Shown: one piece after another, positions 1-12,076 of the stretch | Numbering within the stretch: position 1 is the first letter of the stretch | Layout of the letters: each line of letters begins with the position of its first letter | NCBI GenBank assembly: GCA_947034885.2 | Contig: OX344752.2 | Location: forward strand, 27,160,386 to 27,224,385 | DNA: 64,000 bases | Direction of reading: 5' to 3' | From: Thuidium tamariscinum | Lineage: Eukaryota; Streptophyta; Bryopsida; Hypnales; Thuidiaceae | The notes under the pieces: generated by a model | Database searches by the model: none | Seen by the model: the letters and a program-made list of their open reading frames with translations, nothing else | What the model was told of the DNA's origin: nothing | Program-made: the position numbers and the translations under genes

Positions 1-107
1 GGCAAGATTGTTAATGAATTCTGCATTTTGTAATCTCCTTCTCTATGGAACTTTGTACTGGTTTAAACGGAACTAGGGAAATTGTGTAGGTATCATCCCA
101 CGTTCAG

Positions 108-1292
108 GCAGAGACTCCATTCCTTACGGATGAGTTGTACACAATATCCACTGCAAATGGTGTGAGGGATTTGAGCACGGCTACAACGTCGGGTTATGAC
201 ACTCCAACTCTTTTACATGTGGGAGAGCATTCGCCATTTCCTGTGGTAACATTGGTAGGTTTGAGAATTCCTCTAGTTTCTTAATATGCCATAGCAGTCA
301 AAACTTCAATTTAACAGTTTGGTAGCAAGCGCGGTTGTGAATACCCAACTTTTAGGGGTCTGAAGTTTAAATGTTCTTGCTCCTTCACTAATATCCCTTT
401 ACTTTGATCTTGTAGGCACAGGTGGTAATTCCCCTGCTGTTAATAGCTCCAGTTGTGGGGTTCTGCGTCAGATGTGCGGTGGACTACATTCAGGATCGAA
501 TAGAGAAAGAGATCAGAGCAAGACAAGCAGATATGGAAACATATCGTTCCCGCCATCGACCCAAGTTGAATCGCTGGCAGGGAATTTTAGACGAGGATCG
601 CGAAGAGGCACTAGATTATGGAGAAGCTGCCGCTGCATCAGATTCTTTGGTATGCGTTAGCATTGCAGCGTGATCAACCTTAACTTTATTAATCTCGTGA
701 AAATCTATCTTTTGAACTGCCTTTGGTCTGAATAACCAATTTGGGCTATCTGATCTGTGATGTGTGGAGTTGAATTTGCGTTTCAGCGAGGCACTCATTC
801 ATGCTGTGTATTGGTACGTCTTGGTACATGTAGGATGAATACCGGTTAAAGAATGAACGCCAAATTCCTACTGGATATGCGAGCATGCGGGCCATGAATG
901 AGGTACTGTGACTTTCCTCTCTTATTCATTTATATGTTTGCACATGTTTTTAAAATTTATGGTTAGTAAACACTCTAGTATTGGGAATTCTTATTAATGT
1001 AGTCACTTGACTCATTTTAAATTTAGTTTGTGTTTTTAATCTTTTGTTATAAGCAGTTTCGTCGGCTTGGAGACAGTTCATTCTAAAGGAATCCGTAACC
1101 TTGTTTTTGCAGGAGTCACTTGCAAATGAGTCCGAGGAAGAGCGTAGTTCTAGACAATCGCAGGACTATGAGGATATTCGGAAATCTTACGCTGAGCTGG
1201 AATCGACTTACATGAAATTTCTATCAGATAGTGGGCTGTCTAGATCTGGTTACTGGCGTGGGTCAGTGACACAGCTTCAGGAAGAGACGTGA
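108..1292 (+). CDS. Unrecognised single-pass membrane protein, 3' part (four exons)
   Basis: Four consecutive exons join in phase: 108-245, 416-649, 834-902 and 1113-1292, all with GT-AG borders and all ending at codon boundaries; the stop is at 1290-1292. The 5' end lies outside the window. The readable protein is about 173 residues. It starts with a Thr/Ser-rich stretch, then has one hydrophobic helix (VVIPLLLIAPVVGFCVRCAV). An acidic and basic, probably helical tail follows, with EYRLKNERQIPTGYASM and, near the end, YMKFLSDSGLSRSGYWRG. Low-complexity repeats are absent and phases are preserved, so it looks like a functional gene. I do not recognise the family. A membrane or organelle-membrane location is inferred only from the helix. 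Confidence 0.7.
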
Positions 1293-4200
1293 GATAGTGA
1301 GGAAGTCGCCTTTTGGAGTGCTATCGGTCAAGTGGGTATATTGCTGCATCTAGCTATGTTCGGTTCAAGGCACCCGACATAAATCTGCAACTGAGGTCAC
1401 TATTTTGGCAAGTGGACATGAAGTTTCTGCACTTTTCCTGTTCTGTAGCTCCTGCTTGCTCCCCTCGATGACCTATTTACAACTTGAGACGGTGTATAGT
1501 AATCCTTCATGTTTCTCTGAAATGTAAATCTTTTTTGCTTTCAAGTGCATCTCTGATCTTGTCACGTACTAAAGCTGATTGACGTCCTCAGTTTATAAAC
1601 ATCTTATTACCAGGTAACCTTCCTCATTTCACAGTCTCACCATTTTCATTCACTGCTTTTATATTCTTTATCTTGATGGTACAACTCAATTCAATATGTC
1701 ACACTAACTTGTACGTGAGTGGATTTAGCTTTAACCGCACTGCGAAGGCGTTATGTTCTGATATGGTCCCAGCCTCCGAGTGATAGTTCTCTGTAATTCT
1801 CTGCTGTCCAACACTGTCAATGATAATTCACCTCAAGTGAAATGATCACAACAGTACAGAGAGGGACAGAGGTATCCAAAGATCTGTCGTGGAGAAACGC
1901 TTAGTATTTTCGAAGAATAAAAGTTTTGACCCGTTGTATAGTGATTTGTTAACAAAGATGTCTCCTGGTGAATAAACAAAATGACAGTGTGGATGTACTG
2001 CAGACATTCTCAAGTGGAACTGGTGAGCCAAGCTGCCAAGTCACAAGTTGATTCCCTCACGAAAGTTGTACTTACACGGTACGTTACATATGGTGCATGG
2101 CCCAATCCAAAGTCTTTCATGTGATAGGCCCGAGTGATTTTCAGAATGTGCCTCGATTTCGCTGCACCACTGGCAAGTCAAGTCAAGGTGCTTGGAAAAT
2201 TCCTTGTCTCTGAGAGTGTTCTGTGAGTATTTTAGGTACACCCAAAATCGCACCTTGCCCCAAACCGTCATCATTAGTCTGTGTACATCTTTAAAATCAA
2301 TATGTTTCTATGTTGTAGAAGCAATTTCAGAACATCTACCAAAAAAACTGGACCTTTTGTATCTTCTGCATATGATATCCAAATGCCATGGTCTTGCGTG
2401 TTGTGTTCCTTGGTGCATCGGAGCCTCCTTTGATTTGCCAACAAGGATATATGAAATTTGGCTAGGATAACAATACTCCATGGGGATTAGGCATGGTAGC
2501 AAAAAGTGTTAGTTTGGAGTGTCATCTTATAGGCCATCCTTGTGTGTTGATCCTTACATTCAACTTGTAGAATGTCAAAAGCTTGTAAAATTTTGGGAAC
2601 AACATTGAATGGTTTCAAAGTGTTCTATGAATGATAGGCGAGTGTTCTTTTATGTTTCACATGAAGTGAAATATAGAAAACTAGATTTGACAATACTATT
2701 AAATAAGATGATGACTAAAGATACATTAAAATGTTAGGCCTATTATCATGGAGTTGCAATCTAAATTCCTTCACCTTATATGCTCTCATTGAGTAGCTAG
2801 ATGTGAGCAATTTTTTTAGATTTCTTTTACAAATATAAAATCACCTATTTTCTTTGCATCACAAATCTTCTAAGAATTTTTGGTGAAAAAATCTCAGGAA
2901 AATCATACTCTTAATTAGATATAGAGTGTCATGCTACTAAATTAAATAGAATTTAGTAGCCATTAAAAATAAAATATTCAATTTTAGGGATTTTTCTGAA
3001 ATTCAAATTGGAATAGAAATTAGGGTAGATGAATTTCATTTCATGAGTTGACTCAAACTCAAAAAATATCATTTTTATGATGAAATTTTAGATTTTATAC
3101 TAGAATACACTACAATAGCATAATTATTTTTTGATCTTGATTTTTTATTGCATCTTCATATATTGAAAGGTTGGAAATAACTCACTAAAAGCCAATTTCC
3201 AACATCATCCAAAGCAATTTCCATTCAAGCAACTCTCCAAATATGAAATGAAGAAATACAAAGCCATTCAAATACAATTTTTTTTAGTATAGGTGGTATT
3301 TTAGGATTAAAATGAAGGATTGACTCTAATGAAATCGCAAGAAGCCTAAAGAAATTTCAAGTCCCTTAAATTCCTTGAAGTCTTTTGACCTTGAAATTTG
3401 AATCCATTGCAAAGGTGGTGCTTAGCAAGTAGAGAGGTAGAAAATGTGAAGTCAAGTTAGACTTGGCTTTTTGTACCTTGAACCAAGGGATGGATTTAGT
3501 TCTTTTCAATTTTTTACAAGAAATATATTAGTATATATTTGTTAACTACAAGTATTTCAAAAGTGAACAATAGTCGTTAGAATTACATATTCTATTTTTT
3601 AATTATTTAAAAGTATTCTAAAACTTATAATAAATTTTTTTATTATAATTTTCATTGTTTGTATTTTTCTTTTTGCTTATAGAAAACATCTACAACTTTT
3701 GTTTTTGAATATTATGTATCAATATAATTTTATATCTAATATTTTTTGCATAGCTTTGGGATTTTGCTAGTAATTATTAAGGTTATTTATCTTGTTCATT
3801 GAATGATTTTGTTTAAAAAATTGCTGAACCACATCAACTACTTTACCCTCATTTTTGGCATCAATTCACATATGTGTGCAATTAAATTTCACCCATAAGC
3901 AATCAATCTCAATACACTTTAGAAAGAAATAGAACATATCTTTGGGCTATAAAGTGTGCCACTATGTATACTAAGAAATTAAAAAAAAACTTAAATTCGC
4001 AATATTTATTAAATTAACACAAAAAAAGGCTTTATATCAAAATAATAACAATTTTGATTTAGAAGCTAAAATCATAAATCTTAAGTCACTTAAGACTACC
4101 TTAAATCAAAATTTCATTGTAGGCTTCAAAAAGCTTAATGAAAATAAATGGACGATATCCATTTTTTAATACAAAAAACCATGTTTGATCATCAATGGTG

Positions 4201-6252
4201 TTGGTGTATAAGTATGAGAATGTAACCATGTCAACCTTGAAAATATGTATAAGTAGATGTACTACAATCAATGAAGGTGTTTATAATATAAACACCTATA
4301 CTATAGATATTTGTAATGTAATTGCATTATTATTGTGGAAGGTTTCTAAAATATAAACACCTATAATCTAAGTGAACAGTCTTCTAGGCTCATTGGCTCA
4401 TGCCCCTATTCTCACATATTAGTGACCCTCTTTGATCATTAATATATATTTTTTTGATTGAGACAATAAAAGACTAATACTAAGATACATTGTGTTGAAT
4501 ATGATTGTTAAATGCTCCTTTAAGCAAGTTTGGTTGATTCCATTGAGGGTGTGGTAATTTGCTTGTTTTCCAATTTTTTCCATCCATTTAAGTATTATGG
4601 TAGAAGTACCCATAGCTGATAAAATAAGCATATTTGGACAAGATCTAGGGTAGTGCAAGGCAAATCAAATATTTTTAGAGGTGCATTGAAAGAAATAATT
4701 GGAATTGCAAAAAATTTGGTAATTTTATCTCTTGAATTGAAATTACAATGAATTTTGAAAGGCAAAAGTTAGGCTTAACCAATTCAATGACCAACATCTA
4801 GAGTCATCCAATTTTGATCATTCAAGAATTACTTTCTTGCTAATTATTTCCTACTTTCTTGTTTATTTATGTGTCATTAACTTACTGGTTGAAACCTTGA
4901 AAATGTACAAAAACACATATTCCAAGGAGAAAATGGAAATCCATCCCAATCCTAGTTGGACATAGGGTATCCTATTTATTGTTGATGGTGTGTGTGTTAG
5001 TAATGGGTACCTCTACTATATTGAACTCTCCACAACATGCCCCTATATATGATAAAGGTAAAAAATGGAATTTATAGAGGTAACAACTTTCTAATTTTAT
5101 TGAAAGAATTCACTAATAGTTATAAACATGTGCTTTTGAAGGTCAATTAAGTGTGTATGGTATTAAAGTTGTATGGTATGAAAGTTAGGTTACTTCTTCA
5201 AATTCTTTTGTGTAAGAAATGAATTTTTTTCAAAACAATCCTTAGCAATACATTAAGCTTTATGGCAATGTAAGAATTGACATATTCAATCTATCCAATG
5301 TCTAGTACTACACTCTATGAAACTAACTTGATTGCAATTTCTAGTAATATCATTTTTTTAATCAAAGAAATAAACAAATGTGAAAGGCCAATTGGTGAGG
5401 TGAATTCTTTTGGAAATACTTTCAAAATATCATTAGATGGTAAGAGGCTTCCTTAATAGTGATTAAGCGATTTGTCATCAAGAAAGTCAATTCTACAATA
5501 TATTTAGATAATTTAACCTAGAAACTCATTTTGAACCATTTTTGAACCTCTAACCAATGGTGTTGATTTTGGATATTGAAGGAGATGTATACAAATGGTT
5601 TTGGATTTTTAAAGAAACAATGCTTTGAAATTTCACATAAATTTCAATTTTACTACACGATGTGGATTGAATGTGGCTTGAAATGTGATTCATATATCCA
5701 TTGAGAGTTTTAAAACTTTTATTTTTTGCATGCCATCTTAATTTCAAACTAATTTAAAATTTTTTTATCTTAATTCTTGAATTACATCCAAAACATATAT
5801 AATACCAAACCTTAGAACAACTTCAACACTCTACCAAATAAATTCAATTCAATGGTTTTTTGGATGAAAAATGTACACCCAACATTACAATGTTATTAGA
5901 AACAACTCCACTAGAATTACTTTTGCTTCAAGAAATAGTTCATTATATTAGTAATGATGTCATAACATTATTAACCAATACAAAAGGAAGCCCTTTTGCT
6001 TCAACAAAAAGTAGCATCCCCAACATTACAACTTCCTAAGTAGCCAAATCCTTTTACTTCTAGGCCAACTAAAGACTTTCTAACAACTTCCACAACTAAT
6101 GACACTAGCATTGCAACTTCCTAACCATCCAATGACTCTTTGGAAATTGAATTCTCCCATCAATGGAGGAACTATCAATAGAGGAATTATCCCTCCTCTA
6201 AGAAGGAATGGTTTAAACTAATTAACAATGGTTATGTAAGATTCTTTTTGCT
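1293..6252. other. AT-rich intergenic spacer
   Basis: About 5 kb with no convincing exon. Open frames are short and have no recognisable domain. The 3' UTR of the preceding gene probably occupies the first few hundred bases. Most of 2500-6200 is AT-rich with many homopolymer runs and looks like old repeat sequence. I see no terminal repeats or coding relics in it. Confidence 0.6.
2230..2470 (+). repeat. Dispersed repeat, relative of the 33.35-33.62 kb element
   Basis: By eye this stretch matches 33355-33560: a segment resembling TTAGGTRYACCC near one end, then a shared block around 'gtatccaaatg...ttggtgcatyggar' and 'tatatgaaatttg'. Identity is patchy. The terminal inverted repeat that bounds the other copy is not clear here. 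Confidence 0.35.
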
Positions 6253-6268
6253 TTGGGTCACTGTGAGC

Positions 6269-6316
6269 TTTGTAGTTGGTTGGAAGACAAAGTAGTAACT
6301 TCCAACCAACTACAAA
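6269..6316. repeat. Perfect 18-bp inverted repeat with 12-nt loop
   Basis: The arm at 6269-6286 (tttgtagttggttggaag) is the exact reverse complement of 6299-6316. It lies in a non-coding spacer about 700 bp beyond the UBC2 stop codon. It could be the core of a miniature foldback element or a small transcribed hairpin; nothing seen decides between these. Confidence 0.6.
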
Positions 6317-7019
6317 TAGTGGGACAAACAAATAATTTTTGCAACAAAACCACCACCCTATATTTCACTGAAATGAACTTTCCCAATGCTAATGGTAATG
6401 CTCTAGGAAGCACAGAACTCATAAGTGTCCAGGCATATTTGTGTTCACACTAAATCTAGCATTCAACTTAGTAGAGGACAAGTATCTCATTTAGTCCGAC
6501 GCAATTGCTCAATATACTTGAAAAGATGGCATTGGACCCTATTTAAGCATTCCCTCTCACATGTAATTGATGTCTTTGATTTCAAAGGAAAACCCAAAAG
6601 TACAACAAGGGCACAAGAGTAAAGGCGAGAAGACTTCTTAATAGAAAAAGGTAAAGCTTCGACAAACTAGTTCCTCAACCCATCATATTCCCCACAATGC
6701 CAGCAACACATCTCTTATTCAACTCCCAGTCAGAGATCTCTGGATCTTAACCTTAGAATGTTCTTAACATGGGAGCCACACCAGCTTTAATCGCACCAGG
6801 GATAAAAACATACTGACAAGTCAAAACGATATTCCTCCAGTAATTCTTCTGAACAAAGTAAAGTTGCGTAATACTTAAATGGAATACGGAAGGTTGCACT
6901 TACAAAAACTCCTCTCTCCCATCTCCAATTTAAAATTCCACATCCCGGTAAGCTGTAAATAGAACTTTGCTGTTTCCAGTGAACAATCAAAACGAACATT
7001 GCTCTGGAGTCCTCTTCAA

Positions 7020-9779
7020 TCATTCTGCTGTCCAGCTTTGCTCTACAATTTCTCGCACCCTCCGGTTGTACTCACGACGATTTTCGCTATACATGCGTGC
7101 AGCCTCAGAGTTTGCTGGTGAATTGGGGTTTGGATCACACAACAAGGACTGCATAAACATGATACATTAGAGAAATGGTGAATATATCGTGAGCATTGAA
7201 TTCAGGCAAAGTGGAATCCCAATCTTGGTGAAAGAATTTGAAATGCCATTTATCAAAAACATTCAAGGCCTCATTTAACGTTCCAAATCACCTATTTCTC
7301 ACAAACACGAAGAAAAAATGAAACAAAAATCTCAGTTAGCTAGATAACACCGAAGCTATTATTTATTAAGATGTGGTTTCAGAAATAGGGTGGGTGCGAT
7401 GAGTGTGGTTGAAGCATAAGGCATAGTACATGTCATCGATCCATAGAAAACAATCAATCGATACATCTCTTTTTCTCGGAATACTTGAGGCACAGATAAA
7501 TCTCTCTAAAAAAAATACTCAATATTTGATTGTGACGAACTTGAATGCACATAGGACATTCATAAAAAATTATATACCCAATCAATTCATACACATTAAG
7601 ACTTCTGCTTGACTGACAGTTGTTGGAATCAAAAAGTTCACCTGAATTGAAGTGAGAATCGCTGCCACATCGTATATTGGGCTCCACTGATTTTGCAGAA
7701 TGTCTAGGCAAATACTCCCATCCGCATATACTGATTTGCCACAACTAGCATTGTGAGAAAACAGAGACAAATGCAATTAAAGTTTAATTTTCACAAACCA
7801 TAAGTACTTCTGCTACTCTTGTCGAATTGAAACTGATAAGACAAAGATCTCCCACTGATAGAAAAACGATTAGTAAACAGCAATAGTGAAAACATCATTG
7901 ACCCAGAATGCCTGTTGCGCACAAAAACATATCCAAAGAGAGTATTCGGAATCACTGTACATCTACAACTAAAACAGAAAAGATCATCAAAGTCAAGAGC
8001 AAAAATCACAAAAGCTTACTATTAGGATGAAACATCTTGGAGACAAATCGTACAGTTGGAGGCTTATTTGGATAATCCTCCGTAAATTGCAAAGTCAACT
8101 TGAACGTTCCTAATGAAGAAAACCAATAACAGCTTAGACAATGTTCAACGATGAAAGGCATTTGCCAGACACAAACCCTAATTGCACACTGATAAATTTT
8201 GAGTGAGAGCACAAACCGCAAAACCTAGAAATCATGAAACAAGACTATCTACTACATACGTTTAAGAAAGATTTTAAGAAAATATTATGCACTACCCACG
8301 ATCAAACATAGATCGCAGCAACAACTAAAATTTTGAATGATTCTTCAAGTATAGATGTGTGAAAAATGAGTTGAAGGAGAACCAGACATACCTCCGTCCC
8401 ATGGAGTATCATCAGGACTGCAAAACATAAAGCAAAGTTCACATTAGGTTTCAACATCATCGTACAGCGACCATTTCTGGAATTCTTTGAACCAAGAATG
8501 AAAACAAGATGACTTCAGAGGTTCAAGGCCGATGCGTTATAGCCTCCAAACGATTCCTACTCTAAGAATACCAATACTATTGCCAAAAACCCCTAAAGAT
8601 GGAAGAAACTGTTGCTCTATACCTCCATGGTATCCTAAAGTACTAATTCTCTCTCACAAAAACAGACGCAGTGGCCTTCGGCAAAACATACAAGCGTACA
8701 AAAGCCTTAATGGCGAGATACTCTGAGAAATTGCAACTAAGACTCTTATTCTTTAGGACTCTATAAATATCAGAACTACTGAACTGCTTGATTGGCTTCA
8801 AAAGAACCCGCAACTGTCACAAAGAACTTACAAGAGAAGGCCCGCTCTTCTTTTCTCATGGCTATAAGAATAAAGTAAAGAAATATTTGCAAGATCTTCA
8901 ACCACTAATATTCGTTGAGCCCCAGATTTGAACGTATGCGCGACGCAAAAATATTGAATTCGAGATCTAATTTTTTCTATATGTAGCTATTTTGTTGACA
9001 CTGAATAAACCCTATTTAATCGCTACAATTCGGACGCAACACGACTAACACCTTAAGAACAAGAACAACTCCGACATTTTTCAAAAGACCAGTACATGTT
9101 GCTACTTAATTCGAACACAAAATACTTAGTTCGAACACAAAAAAACAATATACCAAATTTGCACGCTGACAATCTACTCGTCACAGACGCTATTTCTGTA
9201 GAAACCCCAGATAATCACTACGAATCTATGCAACACCTCCAAACATTGCTCAACAACCGACACCCTTTCTTATCATTCAAATAAACAAAATTACATAAAC
9301 AACACATATAAATTCCAAAACAACAGACGCAGAACTCCAATTACATTTCGGCTGTCGATTTCGCCCCAACACAGCCTATTTCTGTTGAACACAACAAACC
9401 CTAGATACTCCCTACAACCCATACGCAACACCTCCACTTCTTTAAAGAACAAGAACAAATTCAACCTTACCTAACTGTTACAAATTACCATCCAAAACAC
9501 ACAGAAATGAACGAACAAAGCCTTGATTTCCAACACTCCAAACCCTACGCACGCTACCAATTGCTCCTCATCCTCCCAGTCAATCGACTCCAGAGATGCA
9601 AGACTCTACTTCGATGAATTTTGGCCAAAACTTAGTTACCCAAAAATGCGTTACCCAAAAATGACCGCGTTCCAGAGCATGATGTTGTTGTCCTGCGGAG
9701 CTCCGCTGATGCCTGCTGGCGGATCATGCTGTAAGCGCTTGAAGTCACGCATCAACCGCTTTCGGGACGGGGTCGACAT
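7020..9779 (-). CDS. UBC2: Ubiquitin-conjugating enzyme E2, RAD6/UBC2 type
   Basis: Five exons on the minus strand join exactly in phase: 9779-9655, 8417-8392, 8109-8020, 7730-7642 and 7148-7020, giving 152 residues, the usual RAD6 length. The protein begins [17 protein letters not shown], has the HPN motif at residues 78-80 and the catalytic cysteine at 88 in [10 protein letters not shown], and ends EQSWTAE. It lacks the acidic tail of yeast Rad6, as plant members do. RAD6-type E2s accept ubiquitin from E1 and, with RAD18 or BRE1/HUB-type ligases, modify PCNA in damage tolerance and histone H2B in chromatin. The start is fixed by homology; the ATG at 9779 opens a GC-richer first exon. The longer frame upstream of that ATG has no family counterpart. 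The second exon is only 26 bp. Confidence 0.96.
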
Positions 9780-10023
9780 GATGGTCGCCCACCTTTCCTT
9801 TGCGCCGGCTGGCGATCGTTCTTCTTCTCTTCCACTTTGATAGAGACTCAATTCTTCACTTCGCAATTGACATGTATGGCTGTCCTGGACAAGAAAGGCG
9901 TCAAGCTAGTGGCGATGGCTTCGTAAGGTGATGCAAAGGCTGGATATGAAACCCTAAAGCTCGCCTGCTCCTAGAGCTCATGTAGCTCTTGAGGAAGTCA
10001 AGGCATGATCCCCACCACGGGCA

Positions 10024-10577
10024 TTCCCATCCCTATCCGGATGAAATTCATCCAAAGAGAACGGAAGAGTCAGTATCCTCCGTCCATCGTGTAAGTAGGA
10101 CAGTCACGGTAAACCCAAAACCCTTAAAACCTACTTCCTGGGTTGCGTTCCTTTCTCGCCCTCTCCACCATCGCTGGTTGACTGCACATCTGTCATCTCT
10201 CTCCATTCTATTGAGTGCCTTATTAGCGTTCGTCCCCTGTCTGTTGCTTTCGCAACGCGCGCCTCGTTTTTCAGCGTCACTTTCACGCTCTCTCTTTGCT
10301 AACACATTTCCCTCGTTGACACGAGCTTTTTTGCAATCTTTGGAGCGAGGTTTGTGACCAAGGAGCGAGTTTTTTTCACTGCGGTCTCGTGATCGGTGGT
10401 TTCCGAGGCCTTTGTTTGTGCGATTTGAACACTTTCCAGTGGATTAGCATGCCGTGGAGTGTTTGGTGCTATTTGCACTATAAGAAAATTGTGTTTTAGA
10501 TGACGAATTTTAAATGACATCCAATGATGCAACCCATGTTTTTATGTCCAAACTAATGTCCACCATAACATCTTGAT
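10024..10577 (+). repeat. Left copy of 554-bp direct repeat flanking the hAT element
   Basis: 10024-10577 and 15957-16510 are the same length and differ at only about three positions, all transitions. The left boundary, TTCCCATC, is the 8-bp sequence that directly follows the hAT right terminus at 15956, so the repeat starts at the presumed target-site duplication. The right boundary lies in the middle of a CACTA foldback element. The repeat is GC-richer than its surroundings and resembles a promoter or 5' UTR. It lacks TG..CA ends and any primer-binding site, so it is not an LTR. Confidence 0.85.
10476..10577 (+). mobile_element. Left half of a CACTA foldback miniature element
   Basis: Starts with CACTATAAGAAA and matches the first 102 bp of the complete element at 16409-16604, then stops four bases beyond the hairpin centre and passes directly into hAT sequence. 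The 3-bp junction overlap is GAT. It exists only because it lies within the 554-bp duplication. Confidence 0.8.
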
Positions 10578-12076
10578 CCCAGAACTGGCTAATTTGCGCC
10601 AAATTTTTACTTAAAAAAATTTCGTGCTAAAGGTACATTGTGGAAATCAGGGACGAATGAAGATTTTGAGCCAGAATTTGCAGGAGCCGACAGACGAGCT
10701 CGCAAATCCTCAGATTTTGAAATCTACAGGTAGCATAGATTCGCAACCGGCAGCTTCAACTAGTCACAATCTTGCGATCTGGTCCATTGATGAGGGAGCC
10801 GGGTGGCTAAATCGAACGGTCGAGATTAGCCCACAGCTGCCGCATTGGAGGGCTGAGATTCGCCAAGGGTTTTAGATCGTGAGGCTGGGATTTAGCCAGG
10901 GATGCGGATGTGGGGTTTAGGTTTAGGGAGGGGGGATTAGCCCATCTCCCTCCCTGAGCCTCCCCCCAGTAGCAATACTCCTCTGAGCATCTTGCATTAA
11001 TTCTCCTTCCTCTGACGATTTGCATTAATTCCTCGCTGTTGCTCAACTCTTGAGCATGGAACCTTGGATCCTTTTCATCATAACGTATTTCTTCAAAATT
11101 TCATGGTTTCCCTCCTTTGCTGGGGAAGCTGTTGTGATGCTCATCAGTTTGAAATTCTCAAAGCGCGCTTCAAAATTGGGAGGCGCCACCGTGCCACAAT
11201 GCCCACTTCCTCCCTGCTGTCAAATTCTTGGACAGTTTGGGGATCAATGGTGCGCCCATTGCCCTGGATCCCTGACTCTTGCATTTACTGCAGTTTGGAA
11301 TTGGAGGCACGTTGAGGCGATCAAACGGTTGCATAATCAGACATATAAGGTAAGAAGACTTCTCATTCCTCACAGTTGATCAAAGTTCTTTGTAATTTTC
11401 TTGCTCGTTTGTGTTTGGTGGTATGCAATCTCGCTTTGCTAGTTGGCGATACAGTTCTGTTGTTGGGCGATCTCGATGTTGGGCGATCAAATTTTGCTGT
11501 TGGGCGATCAAGCGATCAGCCATCTGGTTTGCAATTTCTCTCTTTTCTTGCGGTTCATGTACAGCTGCTACATTTTTCTTTTGTTCCACATTTTTTTTGG
11601 CTCCACGTGAGCTTGCACAATCTTGTACTTATTGTCTTAGGGTGGTCTTGGGGTGTTTGATTGTGCTGCAGGACCTCAAGCGTCTCTATTATTGCTTTCA
11701 TGTTTTGTTGAATTTGTTTTCCCTTGTGCGCTACTTTGGATATTGGGGTGTTGGGGGTGGTTGAAAACTTGAGGTGCAGGTGTACAGAGTCGATGGCGCC
11801 GCGTTTGAAACTGCTAGAGAACTTCCGAGTGAAGACATTTGGATCTAGCCGCAACTCAAGTGGGGTGGGAAATATTTACTCCCCAACTCGCATCCGGTGG
11901 GCTGCGATGGAGGGATGGAAGCAGACGTCGAGATCACACACGTCTCCGAAACCCGCACATCGCAGCTTCTTGGGGTTCTTCCGGATCGGAGTGCTTTCGG
12001 CTCCGACGTCACTGTGGTCTCTCCGCTCACTCCAATTTCTGATGTCGGGGGCGATGGCGCCGGCGACGGGTAGCAT

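Noticed and set aside
8400-9300. Plus-strand frames of 60-64 codons within UBC2 introns
   Set aside because: They overlap introns of a well-defined gene, have no domain and are Asn/Lys/Thr-rich as expected for AT-rich DNA.
10048-10532. Minus-strand frames of 85 and 77 codons in both copies of the 554-bp repeat
   Set aside because: They are repeated only because the DNA is duplicated. They have low-complexity, arginine-rich translations, and the second runs into the CACTA hairpin.
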